Assembly (NCBI RefSeq): GCF_965363235.1
Contig: NC_134841.1
Span: forward strand, 40,221,440 to 40,285,439
Source: Mytilus galloprovincialis
Lineage: Eukaryota > Mollusca > Bivalvia > Mytilida > Mytilidae
Reading direction: 5' to 3'
Length of the DNA: 64,000 bases
Shown here: piece by piece, positions 46,001 through 58,559 of the stretch
Numbering within the stretch: the stretch's first letter is position 1
How the letters are laid out: each line of letters starts with the position of its first letter
Made by a program: the position numbers and the translations under genes
The notes under the pieces: model-generated
The model's database searches: none
What the model was told of the DNA's origin: nothing
Seen by the model: the letters and a program-made list of their open reading frames with translations, nothing else

Positions 46001-46724
46001 CAATTAATTGTAAAATACATCGGTGCTGTACATGACCCTCTCCCTTATTATATTTTTGGAATACTTGTTAAAATTATAGCCAATTGATGCTCGTTTAGTC
46101 ATCTGTATATGTAGGATGGGGTGTTTACCTGTTTCTAACGACGTTTTGTTTCCATAAGTTTAATCCCCCTTTTTCTCCGTTTGCATTAATTTTTACTTCT
46201 GTAAAATAACGCTATACACAGAGCTTTATATTCAATCAAGTTTGACGTTAATGTTACACAAATTTCGACACAAATCGTTTATATATATACTCTTTCACAC
46301 CCAATAACAGAAATTTGATATTTACCTAGACATTGACGAACACATTACTATCAAAAGACGTGATAAATACATTTTGTTTTCGACAAATTTTTAAAGTTAA
46401 GATCTAAAAAACATGTTTAGATATTACTTGTAATGAATTGAATACAAAAATTTCAAATTTAGAAATTAAAATAGGTCCAGGTTACTGTTATTTAACAGCT
46501 GTTTAAAAATTTCAAATTTGAACCGTATATGCAAAAAAGTCTATTTAAAGTCTTTTTTGGCGATAAAAATATAAAATAAGTTCTAAATGTAGATACAAAC
46601 GATATTTTTCATTAAATTAGTTTTTTTTTTTTGCTCCAAACGCATATATGTAGGAGAAAGAAGCTAATTAAATGTGATTGTTCATTTTATTGATATTTTT
46701 GCTTTAACCTTTGACCCTGATTTA

Positions 46725-46866
46725 AACAAAAACGTGACCACGGCAGACAACGACGAAAACGGTATTTCGATGAGGTTTGTTCTCCTCTTTCCAATTATAT
46801 AAAATAAAGCCGTGTGTTATTCCGTTAAGGCAAATCGATCAAATTTGTTGACTGGGCACTCTACTA
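46725..46866. repeat. Inverted terminal repeat, right
   Basis: Partner of 42710-42850, ending CTACTA followed by TTA. Confidence 0.7.
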
Positions 46867-46869
46867 TTA

Positions 46870-47630
46870 ATACCTAATTGAATCCAAATGTTTGCCAATA
46901 GCGATATATCAATTATTTATTTTGTTTAGATAAATGGTAAATTAAAAAAAAAAAAAAAATATGACAGTTAATGACACTTTAAAACATAGGACAGAAAACA
47001 AATGTCATCTATTATCAACTAGCTTTTTAAATTCCGTGCATAATTCCTTTTGTTGTTATTTATTGCCTGTTTCAATACTAAAAATCTATCCCCGATTCTA
47101 AACTGTGAAAAATCTCCGAATCTAAATATCTTGATAATTTAGGTAATATTCAACTTACTTTATTGAACTGTTATACAATGTATTAATTTTCAAAGACGAT
47201 TATCAGATGAAACAAATAACATTTAACTAGTCATTTTATAAAAAGACATCAGCTGTACCTTTTGGAAGATTTTAACTTTTCACGCAAATATATAAAATGA
47301 CACTGTATCAGCTTCTCCCTTCTAAATGTTGACTTCTGTTTCCAATGTTTGGCTAGACATTTTACCAACTTCAACCATTCTTCATTAAATGTCCTGTAAC
47401 AAGTCAGGAATATGACAGTTGTTATCAAATAGTTCGTTTCTATGTATGTTCGCGTTTGTTCTTGTTGCACGCCAGTGTTCCCGTTGTTCCCATTGGGTTA
47501 TTTTATAGTTGACTTATTCGGGAATAATTCATGTTCGGTACTTAAAAGACCAGACGACGTAGAAGGGTAAACCTTAATCTAAGATGTGGTGAAAATGTCC
47601 TTAGTTAATTAGGTATAGCCACATCGTTAG
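46870..47630. other. Gene-free AT-rich stretch
   Basis: Homopolymer and AT-rich sequence with no supported feature. Confidence 0.55.
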
Positions 47631-47634
47631 ATCA

Positions 47635-47800
47635 ACCAACTCGTGATGGTGTCCATATAATTTACTAAATGTCATTTTTCTATCTTTCCTCCTTATAACT
47701 TTGTTGTGGCAGTTTCTGCGTATACGATTGGACAGAGGGAATGTAATTGTTGAGAAATGGGAAATTGGGTAGTTTTAATCGTCATATGTAGTATTTTTTT
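47635..47800 (-). repeat. Penelope-like RT end fragment (relic)
   Basis: CAACCAACTCGTGATGGTGT corresponds to CAACCAACTCGTGATGGCGT at 35634, the codons of GRHHELVD in the main element. The following ~150 bp are diverged RT sequence. Confidence 0.55.
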
Positions 47801-48224
47801 ATTCAAGTTCATGTTTACAACGTAACGTAAAGATATCTTTTAACATACCATTACGTTAATAAAAGACAATACATGAAGGTAAATTTATTGTCGAAATGTG
47901 CATCTGGTGAAGTAATTTGGTACAGTTTAAGTTATTATGTACTTTCCAAACCATACTTCCAGAAACTGTTGAGTTGATATGTGTTCAAATACAAAAGGAA
48001 TAAAATATGATGCATAGTAAACTTCAATGACTTAGCAATCCAAAGAAAAGAATATATAAAAAGACATCTGAAGGGCAACAGTCTGATTAAGCACATTGTA
48101 CATTTTTTGTACGCTACAAAGCGGAATAATTCATCAATCAATTTCGTAAACTTCATGTGCTTTAGTTATATAACAATATGAATCTGTTTGCAAAATATTT
48201 TTTTTTGGATATAAATCATGTCTG

Positions 48225-48425
48225 TACCGAATCACCTACTCACCATGGAGTATGATCTACTTATCCCTCGAGGGACCTCATATCACTTTTGATATTTGGT
48301 GGGTCTTTTTTGTTAAATCATTGGTTTTGTAACTGGCATATTGTTGACTGTCGATTTCTTTCATTTTTGTCATGGCGTTGTCATATTCTTGTCGAGATAT
48401 TCCCTTTGTGTCTTCCGTTTACGGC
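48225..48425 (+). repeat. Degraded Penelope-like tail
   Basis: CATGGAGTATGATCTACTTA, GGGACCTCATATCAC, TTGGTGGGTC and CATGGCGTTGTCATATTC keep the order of the tail landmarks at 38940-39100. It is among the most diverged copies here. Confidence 0.55.
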
Positions 48426-49130
48426 AAACTTCGGTTTACAAAACCGTTTCTCTATTAAATGATCATATTGGATGTCTTCTTTTTATGATGGCCATAATTG
48501 TATATTTATTATTGGTATATTGGTACTCTCATTATTATTAACTTTGAATAGTATTGTTTTCAATATTGTCCTTATATGTGTTGGTGTTTGTTTTAATGAT
48601 ATTTAGCGAAATATTGTTTTACTTCTTTATGTTTTTATACTCATTTGAAACCAATTTGTAATTTCTTAATAAAACAAAGTTGTATTTTAACTTGGCCAAA
48701 TTTCTTTATATAATCATGATGGTGATCACCACTGTTTTAGAATAATTGAACATATGATTCTAAATTGATCTTATTTTAACTACCAATTTATTTTGACACT
48801 AGAACTATATATAGATAACATTGTTTGTAAAGTTACCTAACAAACAGGAAGTAAATATTATTGATTGATTTCTTATCAGTACAAAAAAAAAAGGAAAGAT
48901 ATTTTATCTTTTTTTTTTTGTTTCTGCTAATAACGACGAGTAAGAAGATTATTTTAAATCGAAAAATTGCAATATTTATTTACAGATTCCAGATTTTTTT
49001 GAGCAGACACCATCACATACTTAGTATGAAACTTAGACAAAAAAACTGAATCGCGGAAAAAAAGGCATAGGATACTACAAGGTGATTCGGATAAATATAT
49101 TTCTGTTTGAACTGATTCTACACTGGAATT

Positions 49131-51655
49131 ATGTTAAAAGATATAATTTGGATGTGTAAATTATATCAGTTTGTGCCTATATTTTGCATGTCGCTCTCTG
49201 TAGTATGTGCCAAAGAGTGCAGCATTGTAGTTTCAGAAGATTCAAACGAATTCATTAAAGTAGCTGACTGCAGTAGACGAGGGTTAAGCCAAGGTCCACA
49301 GACGCTTCCCCGTGATATAATCGTTTTGAATCTTACGAGAAATATCTTTCTGATTTTCAGCATTTCTCATTCAAAGGGTACAGATTTTTACAAAAAGAAA
49401 CACTGTCTGAAAACAATCTTCAGAAAATTGAAGATAATGCATTCTTTGGATTAAGCAGATTAAATAATTTGAATATGTCAGACAACACTTTGAATGTGTT
49501 AACTGTCTATACATCCAAAATGTTTTTACCGATTGAAAATTTGACCGTTTTAGACATACAACGGAATATACAAGAACACAACAACGATGTGTATCGGTAC
49601 CCGGATGTAGCATTTGGTGTTTTTTTTTAAATAGTATATTTGGCATTAGATCTGACTCCCATTCAATTATTAGGCCAAGGTTTTCAAAACCTACAAAACC
49701 TGAAATCGTTAATATTCGATCGTTGCTTTTTGAAATTTTTACGAGGAGACACTTTTGAGAATTTTTCTTCAAATTTAGAAGAATTAAGACTGACTAGATG
49801 TCTGCATTATTTTTTACATGTTGATGATAACGCTCTTTCTTCTTTCCCAAAAATTTTCAAAATAAATTTTGAAGGATCATACATGCATTTAAAACAGGCT
49901 CTAAGCATGCTATCGTCATATAGTGGCAATACTTTGGACATAATCAATCTTAGAGGACTAAATTGTCCAAGGTTTAATAGTGATAAATATCCGTTTGTAT
50001 TAACAGTCACAAAAGACATGATGAGATATTTGAAAACTGTTTGTGTAGAAACTTTAGATTTATCAGACAACGGGATAGTTGATTTTGAAGAAAACTCGCT
50101 ATTGTCATTTTATCGACCAGAATGTATAAAACATTTATACTTTAAAGGAAATAGATTTGCATTTACTAAAGGGAGACAAATAGACGAGCTGAATACATTT
50201 TTCAACAAATCCATTGCATTAAAAACGTTCGACTATTCCTTTATTCCAGTGCGATATTGGCTAGAAGAAAATGCTGTTCATCATAACGAACAAAATTCAT
50301 ACTTCTAACAACATCATATATTTACCACGATCTTTAGAAACATTAATTTTAAGTAATTTATTATGCAATGATATCCGAAAAAAAAATTTTGAACGTCACG
50401 GCAGCAATTTGACCTACCTTGATGTGTCGTATAGTTATTCAAATAGTGTTGTTATTTTTGAAGGCAATGCATCATACAAAACTGAAACTTTAGTCTTATA
50501 TTGACATTTCCATGCAGCACTCTACCAAATAGGGCTAATCAGTTTCCTTAATGTAAAAACTTTATTGTGGAGAAGTGTTAATTTGCTATATGCTATGTAC
50601 CCTTTGGATAACATGTTTTTTAATAGATTCATAACTTTGTTCAGAAAATTGAAAAATCTCGAACATTTGGATATGTATTCAAATTTACTCTGGATTATGC
50701 CAGATGATTTATTTCTTGATTTGGATCATCTATCAGAATTACGGTTGTTTAAAAATTTGTTACAGTCCGTTCCTACTCAGATAATTTTTTGTAGTACTAT
50801 CAAAACACTTGACCTTCGAAATAACTTACTGTCAATTGTGGACTATGCTACACGTGTTTGGGCAGATTCAATGAACACAAATCATGGAATTTCCTTATAT
50901 ATCGATGGCAATGAATTTGAATGTAAATGTGATAATTTGAATTTTATCAAGTGGATACAAGAAACCAAGTAAATCTAGACAGCAGATCGTACAAATGCAC
51001 ACTTTTAAACGGTACTGTGATAACTGTACTCGACGCATATGAACAGATGCATGTTTTATTTTCCCACTGCAGAAATTCTATATGGCTGACAGTTTTTTTC
51101 AATATTGTTAGGAACAAGTATTATTGGTGTTATTATACTAATTATTTACAGTAAACGCTGGAACAAAGCGGTTTTTTTCTACCGCAAATTCCGAAATATG
51201 GTTGAAAAAAATATGGTATATGATATGATGTTTTCGTTTCATATGGCGGGGACTGAATACCTTGGATTACAAAATGTCTGATTCCAAAATTAGAAACTGA
51301 GTGGAAACTAAAAATATGCTTAAAAGATCGCGACTTTTTACCTGGAGAGTCATATTTTGATATAGAGGCAGAGTGCATTGAAAGTAGCAGACATGTTATA
51401 TTTTTACTTACTCCAAAATTCAAAAATTCACATGAATGTCTATTCGAAATTGAAAGAGTGAAACATGAAATAAGGATGAAAAACATAGAAAACATTATAG
51501 TCATATCAAAAGACATGACCTTAAAAGACGTTCCCGTTAAACTTGCTAATATTTGGAACTATGTAATTTTTATTCAGTGGCCAGCTGATGATTGTGATGA
51601 CCATGACGTAACGTGGCAAAAACTAAAGAAGTGGATTAGGAGTGATTGGCTTTAA
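49131..51655 (+). pseudogene. Toll-like receptor TLR-C, decayed pseudogene
   Basis: Homologous to TLR-B from signal peptide (LYQFVPIFCMSLSVVCAKEC) to the TIR end (FIQWPADDCDDHDVTWQKLK). It has at least seven disruptions. Frame shifts are near 49345, in the T-run at about 49628, near 50265, in the LRRCT at about 50970 (a deletion in ACCAAGTAAATC) and around 51100-51230. An in-frame TGA is at about 50504 (LVLY-stop-HFH versus LVLDGHFH), and another TGA is in TIR box 1 context near 51257. The BB-loop RDFLPG and the box 3-like FIQWP survive, so the ancestor was a normal TLR. It is closer to TLR-B than to TLR-A (for example ETLDLSDNGIVDFEENS). No function is expected. Confidence 0.9.
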
Positions 51656-51867
51656 TTAAACATAATCGATTTAAGTACGCACAAACTTGACCAAGAAATA
51701 GTTTGCCTTGTTTAGTACGCTTATCATTATCCGATTTCAGCATGCACAAAGAGACACGGCGGGTTAAGGTTTTGTTTGACGTTCATGATTGAAAACTATA
51801 TTTGTGTTGATGCTATTGGTTGTTTTGGCTTGAAAAATTATACAAATGAAATAAAAAAACACTTTAT

Positions 51868-52092
51868 AAGGGAGAGACGAAAGATATAAAGGGTCATTCA
51901 AAGTCATAAGTCGAAAACAAACTGACAATGTCTCTGAAAAAACCCCAACGAAAAACGACAAAAAGACAAGCAAAAAACAACAAAACACAACGTAAAAATT
52001 ATAGACTGATCAACACGAACCCTACCCAAAATCTGGGATGATCCAGAAGATCCTGCTCCACATATGGCACCCGTCCTGTTGCTCATATGTGA
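51868..52092 (-). repeat. Solo 3' tail of a Penelope-like element
   Basis: Minus-strand landmarks GGGAGAGACGAAAGATAT, CAAACTGACAATGTCTC, GATCCTGCTCCACATATGGC and ACCCGTCCTGTTGCTCATAT match 35290-35520 in order. It begins 0.2 kb after the TLR-C stop. Confidence 0.7.
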
Positions 52093-52099
52093 CTAGCCA

Positions 52100-52570
52100 T
52101 GATATTTCCATGCTTATGGGGTACCTTGTCTGAAATTGGCTTTTTGTATATTATATAGAACATACTAAAAGAAAACCTTCTGTCATGATAGTATGACCTA
52201 TTAGTTGTTACAACAATGAATCAAGTCTTTGCAAATATCGGCATAATGAGACTATTCGATGACGACTTTTTATTATAGAAGGTACTAATTTATGATTATT
52301 GTGTTTATTAAAGTATATCATTCTCCGCTCGTATTTCGTATTCTATATTACGTATTTTATTTTATTTCTTGCACACCTTTATATTTATATATTGTGTAAC
52401 TAAAGAATATTTTATAAAAATTATTATTATGGGTGCATATAAAATGCTTATTGTTATGTGTATGTATCCTATCAGCTGTATTGCTTTTGGAATAGAGTAT
52501 TATTATTTGAAATACAGAATTATTGTATTTTAATTGGCGCTTAGTATTGCAAGCCGTTTTATTATTTATT
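52100..52570. other. Gene-free AT-rich stretch
   Basis: No supported feature. Confidence 0.5.
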
Positions 52571-52574
52571 TTAA

Positions 52575-52940
52575 CCTCACGATATCTAATAAACTTTATA
52601 AGATATCTCATATAGTTTACAAGGTATCTTATATAATTTATAAGATACCTTATATAGTTTATAAGATACCTTATATAGTTTATAAGATATCTCATATAAT
52701 CTATATGATATCCCATAAAAAAAATATAAGATATCTTATAAAGTTTTTTTTAGATATCTTGAAGTTAGAATAAATAGTTAAATATGCGACGGGGTTAAAT
52801 ATGTTTTGTGAGATCTCAACCCTCCCCCATACTTCTAGCCAGTATATATGATATCGTGTAAAGTTTATAAGATATCTTATAAAAAAAAATACATTATTTA
52901 AGATATCTAGATAAATGAGATATCTGAGATATCTTGAATT
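52575..52940. repeat. Palindromic minisatellite of AGATATCT motifs
   Basis: About ten near-copies of a ~20-bp unit such as TATAAGATACCTTATATAGT lie between 52575 and 52745, with a sparser second block at 52845-52940. Each unit is largely self-complementary, so ORFs appear on both strands. Between the blocks (52780-52835) is a fragment containing GACGGGGTTAAATATGTTTT from a dispersed repeat. Confidence 0.8.
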
Positions 52941-53129
52941 AAGAATAAATAGTAAAACGGCTTGCATAGCTTAGTAATCTCCCACTGCGTATTTCAATAC
53001 AATTTTCAAATGAATTGAAGTCATATGACATGAGTTTCTTGTAATTGTAATGTTATCGAAATTATTGAACAAATGTGCGCATGCATAAAACTTTTTATAT
53101 CATGTATTTGGTTTTGATGTTATATTTGT

Positions 53130-53400
53130 TATTTTCGTGGGATTTTGTCTGATGCTTGGTCCGTTTCTGTGTGTGTTAGTTACATTGTAGTGTTGTGTCG
53201 TTGTTCTCCTCTTATATTTATGCGTTTCCGTCAGTTTTAGTTTGTTACCCCGATTTTGTTTTTTGTCCATGGATTTATGAGTTTGAACAGCGGTATACTA
53301 CTGTTGCCTTTATTTATACATTGTGACTTGGATGGAGAGTTATCTCATTGGCACTCATACCCATCTTCTTATTTATATATTTATATATACACTAAGCTAA
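53130..53400 (+). repeat. Dispersed mussel-type repeat
   Basis: Recognised by GTTGTGTCGTTGTTCTCCTC, GTTTGTTACCCCGATTTTG, TTTTTTGTCCATGGATTTAT and the end phrase GATGGAGAGTTATCTCATTG followed by GCACTCATACCCATCTTCTT. The end phrase is shared with the families at 59990-60030 and 63435-63500. Confidence 0.6.
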
Positions 53401-53409
53401 GTCCTACAT

Positions 53410-54090
53410 GCAGTTTTTTTTTATATTTAATACGAATCTATAACGTATTTTCGACAAATAATATTTCATTCAATGATTGTTAATTGCAAGCTTATTAACT
53501 TTCGAGTTTGTTCCCAAAGTTAACCGAATCGTGATATTGGGCCGATTCGTTTCTGGCATCCGGTGTATACCCGTGTCATTCGGAGCAACAGATTTTTTGT
53601 TCGTTTAAAAAACGGAATATACCGGAATACACTGTTTTAGTTTGTCCTACGATTCATTTCCAAGATGGTGGAAATGTTGAACGTGAACAAGTTTATTGAA
53701 TTACAAGTAAAACCAAATACCGCAATTATGTTAATTGATTATTCATCAACAGCACCTCGAATTAGTAATTTAGTAAATTATTTATTATAGTCACATGTGT
53801 AAATATGTACAGATTATAAAAATATAATATATGATAAATATTAATACCCCCGGCCCAATGGACCTATAAGTCACCTCAAATGAAATTAGATAATCATAAA
53901 ACAATTATATCACGTTCAAATTGTTCATGAAATTATTTTTTTTTGAAGAAAGTTAATTTTAAATATGTTAATATATAAATATTAAACTATTGTAAACAGA
54001 ATTGCGTCTTTTGGAATATGCCTGTACGATGTATTTGGCTAGTTTTCGAGTATGACTAATAATTAAAACAAGTAAGCTTTTCATTATAGT
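53410..54090. other. Gene-free AT-rich stretch
   Basis: No supported feature. Confidence 0.5.
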
Positions 54091-54099
54091 TCATAGATT

Positions 54100-57000
54100 T
54101 AAAGGAAGTATAAGTTCACCAAACACATGTTCTCGTATACCAGAGTAGAATGTACAGTCTAGTAAAAAATGAGTTTTAGTTTTGGGTCATGTCTTTAGTG
54201 CAAAATCTTTCTGCTGGTCGTTCACTAATATATCGTCCGGTTTCTATCCTCAGAGGCAATATTCCACATCTGAATTGTGCTAAATGTGAGCGTTCGACTT
54301 TAGTTAAATTGATTTTACATACTGTTCCTGATTAAAGCCATATTTGCAAGTTATATAAGTACGACGTTTTTGGCACTTGTTGTATATTATCATTCCATAT
54401 GTTTGAATAAAGGCGCTAAATGATCATTTCTACAGTTTTCAAATTAATAGCAGTTTTTGATTCAAAATAATGTTCTAAATTAAGTTGATAGAAAATGTCC
54501 TTCAATTCGCTACACCAATTGTCGGTACAACGGTTATAGTCTGCATTAAAAGCGAGCTTCGTTATGCGATCATCTTCAAACTTGAGTAGTCTGTTCTAAT
54601 ACCTCACCATGTTTGTCCATCTTCGAAACTGGCGTGGGATCCATCCGACACCCCCATGTAGGGCGAGAGTAGGCGCAAAACGGTGAACACCAAGAAAATA
54701 TCGGATTTTACGGTTTTGGATATTGTATATTGTTTGAATTTTTCTGTATCCTCAGACACTTGAGGCATATTCTACGAAAGGAACTACACAAGAGTAATAC
54801 AGTTTTTTGTAGGCATTAAATCCAAAGTCTTTATTGTTATGAATTTTGAATATGATCTTCCATAGTGCTCTTCCACCGCCTTTCGACAAATTTTCCCGTT
54901 GGTTATGAAATTTCCGTTATGACCGAATGTAATCCCTAAATATTTGTAATTTTCAACCTTCTCCAATTTGTTTTCCCACTGTAAATTCAAAATTAGTTTC
55001 TTTGGTTCTAGGTTTCCTGAAGTGAATATTTTTAGATTTATCCGTATTGATTAACTACCTCCAACGTTTACACCATTGGTGAAGTGTATTCAACATACAC
55101 TGAAGATCCTCAGCCGATTTTGCAACTAACGCTATATCATCCGTATACAATAATAATGATAAATTCGTTTCAAGTAAGTCTAGCCCAAGATTGAGGTCAT
55201 TAATTTCTTGGACAAGATCGTTTATAAATATGGAGAAGAGGTTCGGCGATAAATTATCTCCCTGTTTCACATCAATTTTACAGAAAAAACTCAGAACTTT
55301 GGTATACACTTTTGACAGAATTGTACAACTTTCCATCAACTTTATTCAGCAAAAGTTTGTATAACATCATATCTCTGTCAATAAAATCAAAACATTTCTT
55401 ATGATCGATGAACATGATGAATGCAACAAATACCGATTTATTATTTCAATAACACTTTTCAAAGTAAATATATGGTCTTCACTTGATCTATTGTTTCTAA
55501 ACCTATTTTGTTCGTGGGCAAGAATATCATTATTTTCAAGATGACTGACGAGCCGTTGATTTATAAAAGAACTATACAATTTTCTAGTGCACGGCACAAG
55601 ACTAATTCCTCTGTAGTTCATTGGTACTCGGAGATCGGATGACGGGTCCTTCAGGATTGGACATATGATGGCTTTTCTCCAGATGGTTGGAATTATACTG
55701 GTGTCAAATATTAGTTGGAAGAGTTGTTGTAATGTTTGAATGATTATCGAGAATTCTAAAATGCCGCACGGAATTTGGTCGGGTCAACTTGCTGATTTTG
55801 ATTTTGCATGCATCACAATATTAGTTATTTCATGAATCGTAATATTAGAGTTTAAATCCTCATTCGACATAAACAACGGATCTTCCATTTCAGATTCCAA
55901 TAATTGTTTATGAACTTTTGACTGATTATAATGGTCGTTTTCAAATTCGGTGTTGTTTTTCCCGTTGTAAAGCCTTTTAAAATCGATACGCCATTTGTCA
56001 AGAACGTCCTTTTCGTTTGTTCAGACCGCGCCAGATTCATCAACGACTTCCATCGGAATGTCCTTTACATCTCTAGGATCAAGCTTGCGGATCTTGTCCC
56101 ATAACTCATTAGGAGTCGTTATTACCATTGTTTCAATATCGACTGCCATAGCTTTCTTGTATGTGCGTTCCGTTCGTCTGAGATTTTTTTATCAAAAACA
56201 TCTCTCGCTTGACTGAACTCGCGTCTAAGAGCTAATTTAACACTTCGATTTCCGTCACAATGTACAAAATTCTTTTCTTTGTGTCGCATATCATTCCATA
56301 AATTCATTAGGTTATCATTCCAATACGGTTTCCGTTTTTTAATTCATTAAAATAACAGTGCACAAATTGTCATTAATTTTGTCTACATTGTCTTGGGTTT
56401 AACCTACATCGCTCAATTTTCTTAATTACTTCAAATAGTGCGGACCTTCTAATATCGCTTGTCATGACATCTAACGGAATGCGGTCAAGCTTGAAACGCG
56501 GTTGACACTTAGTTTGATCTTTAATCCTGTACGATAGTCCATGATGCGTAACATTAAATTCACACATAATAACCGAATGGTCATGTAATTTTGACTTGTC
56601 ACCAATTAGTTCTAGCAACCTATTGTCGTTGACAACTGACTGAATAGTTAACACCTTGAAGTAATTCAAATATTCATAAATATCCTGCGGGACGCATATA
56701 TAATCTACTACGGCTTTCCCTTTTTTCGATATAGAGGTAAAAGTGTCGTTAGGGAATCTTCCGTTGAGTACACAAAATTTGGCTTCATTTAGAAAATCTA
56801 ACAGTTCGTGTCCGTGCTAATTGATACTTTTGTCTATCGGTTGTCTTTTTGGTAGATTATCGATTTCATTCAATGTTTCCTAAAGAGATCCAATTCGTGA
56901 GTTAAAGTCTCCTATCAAATATATTCCATCATTCTCTTGTTCATGTATATTTGCGATAACATATGTGCATAGAAACTTTGAGTAACACGGCCTCTACTTG

Positions 57001-57370
57001 ATTTCCCGGGAGTCAAATAACACGCAAATACAAGAAATTCAAAATCAGTTAAACGGCCGTTAAATTTTATTCCAAGAATTCCATCAAATGACTTATCAAC
57101 TACGGAAACATTAAAAAGTCAAATAGCCAGTTTTTTTACAAGTACCCCCACTCCATGAGATGCTTTAAGCGTCTTTTTGTGTATTTCAGATCTATTAAAG
57201 CCAAACCATGTATACCCAGGGACACTAATTTTATCTTGGCTAGTAAGATGAATATTTATGAAGGTCTTGGTATTTTCCGATGATTTTTTTTTCAGAAAAA
57301 GGACATATTTAATATTTCTGTAATACCTTTGTTGCTTTATCTCTCTATAACTAGTTCCATTTAGCTCTTA
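54100..57370 (-). mobile_element. LINE (non-LTR retrotransposon), decayed
   Basis: Minus strand. An APE-type endonuclease region comes first (about 57370-56380; readable pieces SVPGYTWFGFNRSEIHKKTL, GILGIKFNGRLTDFEFLVFA and CYLTPGKS). A linker leads to the reverse transcriptase (about 55700-54700), with NYRGISLVPCTRKLYSSFIN, HEQNRFRNNRSSEDHIFTLK, VKQGDNLSPNLFSIFINDLV, the catalytic-site variant LLYTDDIALVA and the thumb motif YKYLGITF. At least ten stops or shifts interrupt it, for example around 55060, 55340, 55630, 55850, 56340, 56820 and 57110. The clade is not determined. No ORF1 was seen, so it may be 5'-truncated. Confidence 0.85.
54700..55700 (-). pseudogene. Reverse transcriptase region of the LINE
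   Basis: Fingers, palm and thumb motifs appear in order, in several frames: NYRGISLVPCT, the GFR-like motif as EQNRFRNNRSSEDH, VKQGDNLSPNLFSIF, YTDDIAL and YKYLGITFGHNGNF. The Y-A/T-DD box is intact. The pieces are separated by frame shifts and stops. Confidence 0.85.
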
Positions 57371-57399
57371 AACGTGAAAAATAATTGTCCGTATTTTTG

Positions 57400-58555
57400 T
57401 ATTTATATTTTTTGTTAAACTTTTTTTTTAAATAGAAAGGGCACTATGTGAAGATTACTAACACTATCTTTTATTAATATATTTATTAGCATTGAAGTCT
57501 CTACGATAAACTCACTTTTGCAGGTCCCAGATGACAACTATGTGCCTTCCATTTTCAATTCTACTATATAGGTTAGACGGCCATAATTTTATCAATCTAA
57601 TGACTTAATTTATATCCCGGATCACACTTTGTTAATGTGTCAAGAAAAATCATGTTTAAATGTAACACGAGTTATATGGCTTTACTAAATATATTTAAAT
57701 CAAGACATCTGTGTAATAGGTCAATGTAAAATGCCCTTATGACTTCTACCTGTCTTCATTGCAACATTATCGTGAATTGTCCGAATATTGCAATTTAATC
57801 AAATATATATATATATACATGTATATATATAAGTCAAGGGTTCTTTTCTTTATGACATGCCCTCGATGATAATGAAGAAAAAAGACTAACTCCCTTCAGT
57901 TTCCAGATAACTTATCTTTGCTATCGACGAAATTTGTCAACATCTTCTCTGTATGTACTATGATTGAGGATCTGGGTGGGGTTTACAAAATAAAGAATAA
58001 AACAGAGAATGTGCAGGCAAAAAAATAATTGAAAAAAATAGGCTAGAAATAAAAAAATAGAAAATAGAAAAAAATGGGGTGCTAAAATATAAAAAAGAGC
58101 GAATTATGGTCAAAATAAAAAAATTAATAACAAAAATGGTCTAGAAAATTTAGGAATATATGAGTGAAGGACAACCCTTCAGATCTTCCTGCTTGAATGG
58201 TAATATTGCTTTCAGATTAGACAAACATTACTACACTGACTCATTTGCATGTTGCACGATTTACAAAAAAAAATCCACGTTTTCGTAAATATCGTATATT
58301 TAGAAGTGTTTTGAAGTTTAAAAAAGTAGTTTTCATGTTCATATTCCTGCCTGAAACTTCAACAGTTGTCTTTGGTCAAATCTTTTGTTTTTTGTCATTT
58401 CGGAAACGAAGTGCTGAAGGCAGATCTTTGACAGTATTCTTAAAATGTATCGATAAATTGCGATTAGTCGGGCGATCAGTGGCGGATTCTGGTGGAGCAA
58501 TAATTAGCATTTTTTGTCATTAAATCGTAAACAAATATTTCTGGCTATGGAACGC
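57400..58555. other. Gene-free region with A-rich stretch
   Basis: An AT dinucleotide run at 57805-57830 and a plus-strand A-rich low-complexity stretch at 57995-58145 (repeated TAGAAAATAG, AATAAAAAAAT). No gene is supported. Confidence 0.5.
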
Positions 58556-58559
58556 CGAC

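Larger units (their letters stand above)
42710..46866. mobile_element. Element with inverted terminal repeats, possibly Academ-like (decayed)
   Basis: The left end TAGTAGGGTGCCCAGT and the right end ACTGGGCACTCTACTA are inverted repeats extending about 140 bp inward at moderate identity (AACGGATAACACACGGCT paired with AGCCGTGTGTTATTCCGTTA; GTGGTCACGTTTTT paired with AAAACGTGACCACG). TTA flanks both ends (42707-42709 and 46867-46869), a possible 3-bp target duplication. Inside are relics of an uncharacterised protein with a DTDVLILCVHYF-like motif, plus three copies of the 355-bp repeat that landed later. Academ transposons are known to have 3-4 bp duplications and an XPG-type nuclease; that assignment is inference. 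It could instead be another superfamily. Confidence 0.6.

Noticed and set aside
42710-46866. Polinton (Maverick) because the terminus begins near AGT
   Set aside because: At 4.2 kb it is too short, there is no 6-bp duplication, and I see no polymerase, integrase or capsid gene.
52357-52967. ORFs rich in RYLIN and VYKIPYI on both strands
   Set aside because: Translations of the palindromic AGATATCT array; no independent coding evidence.
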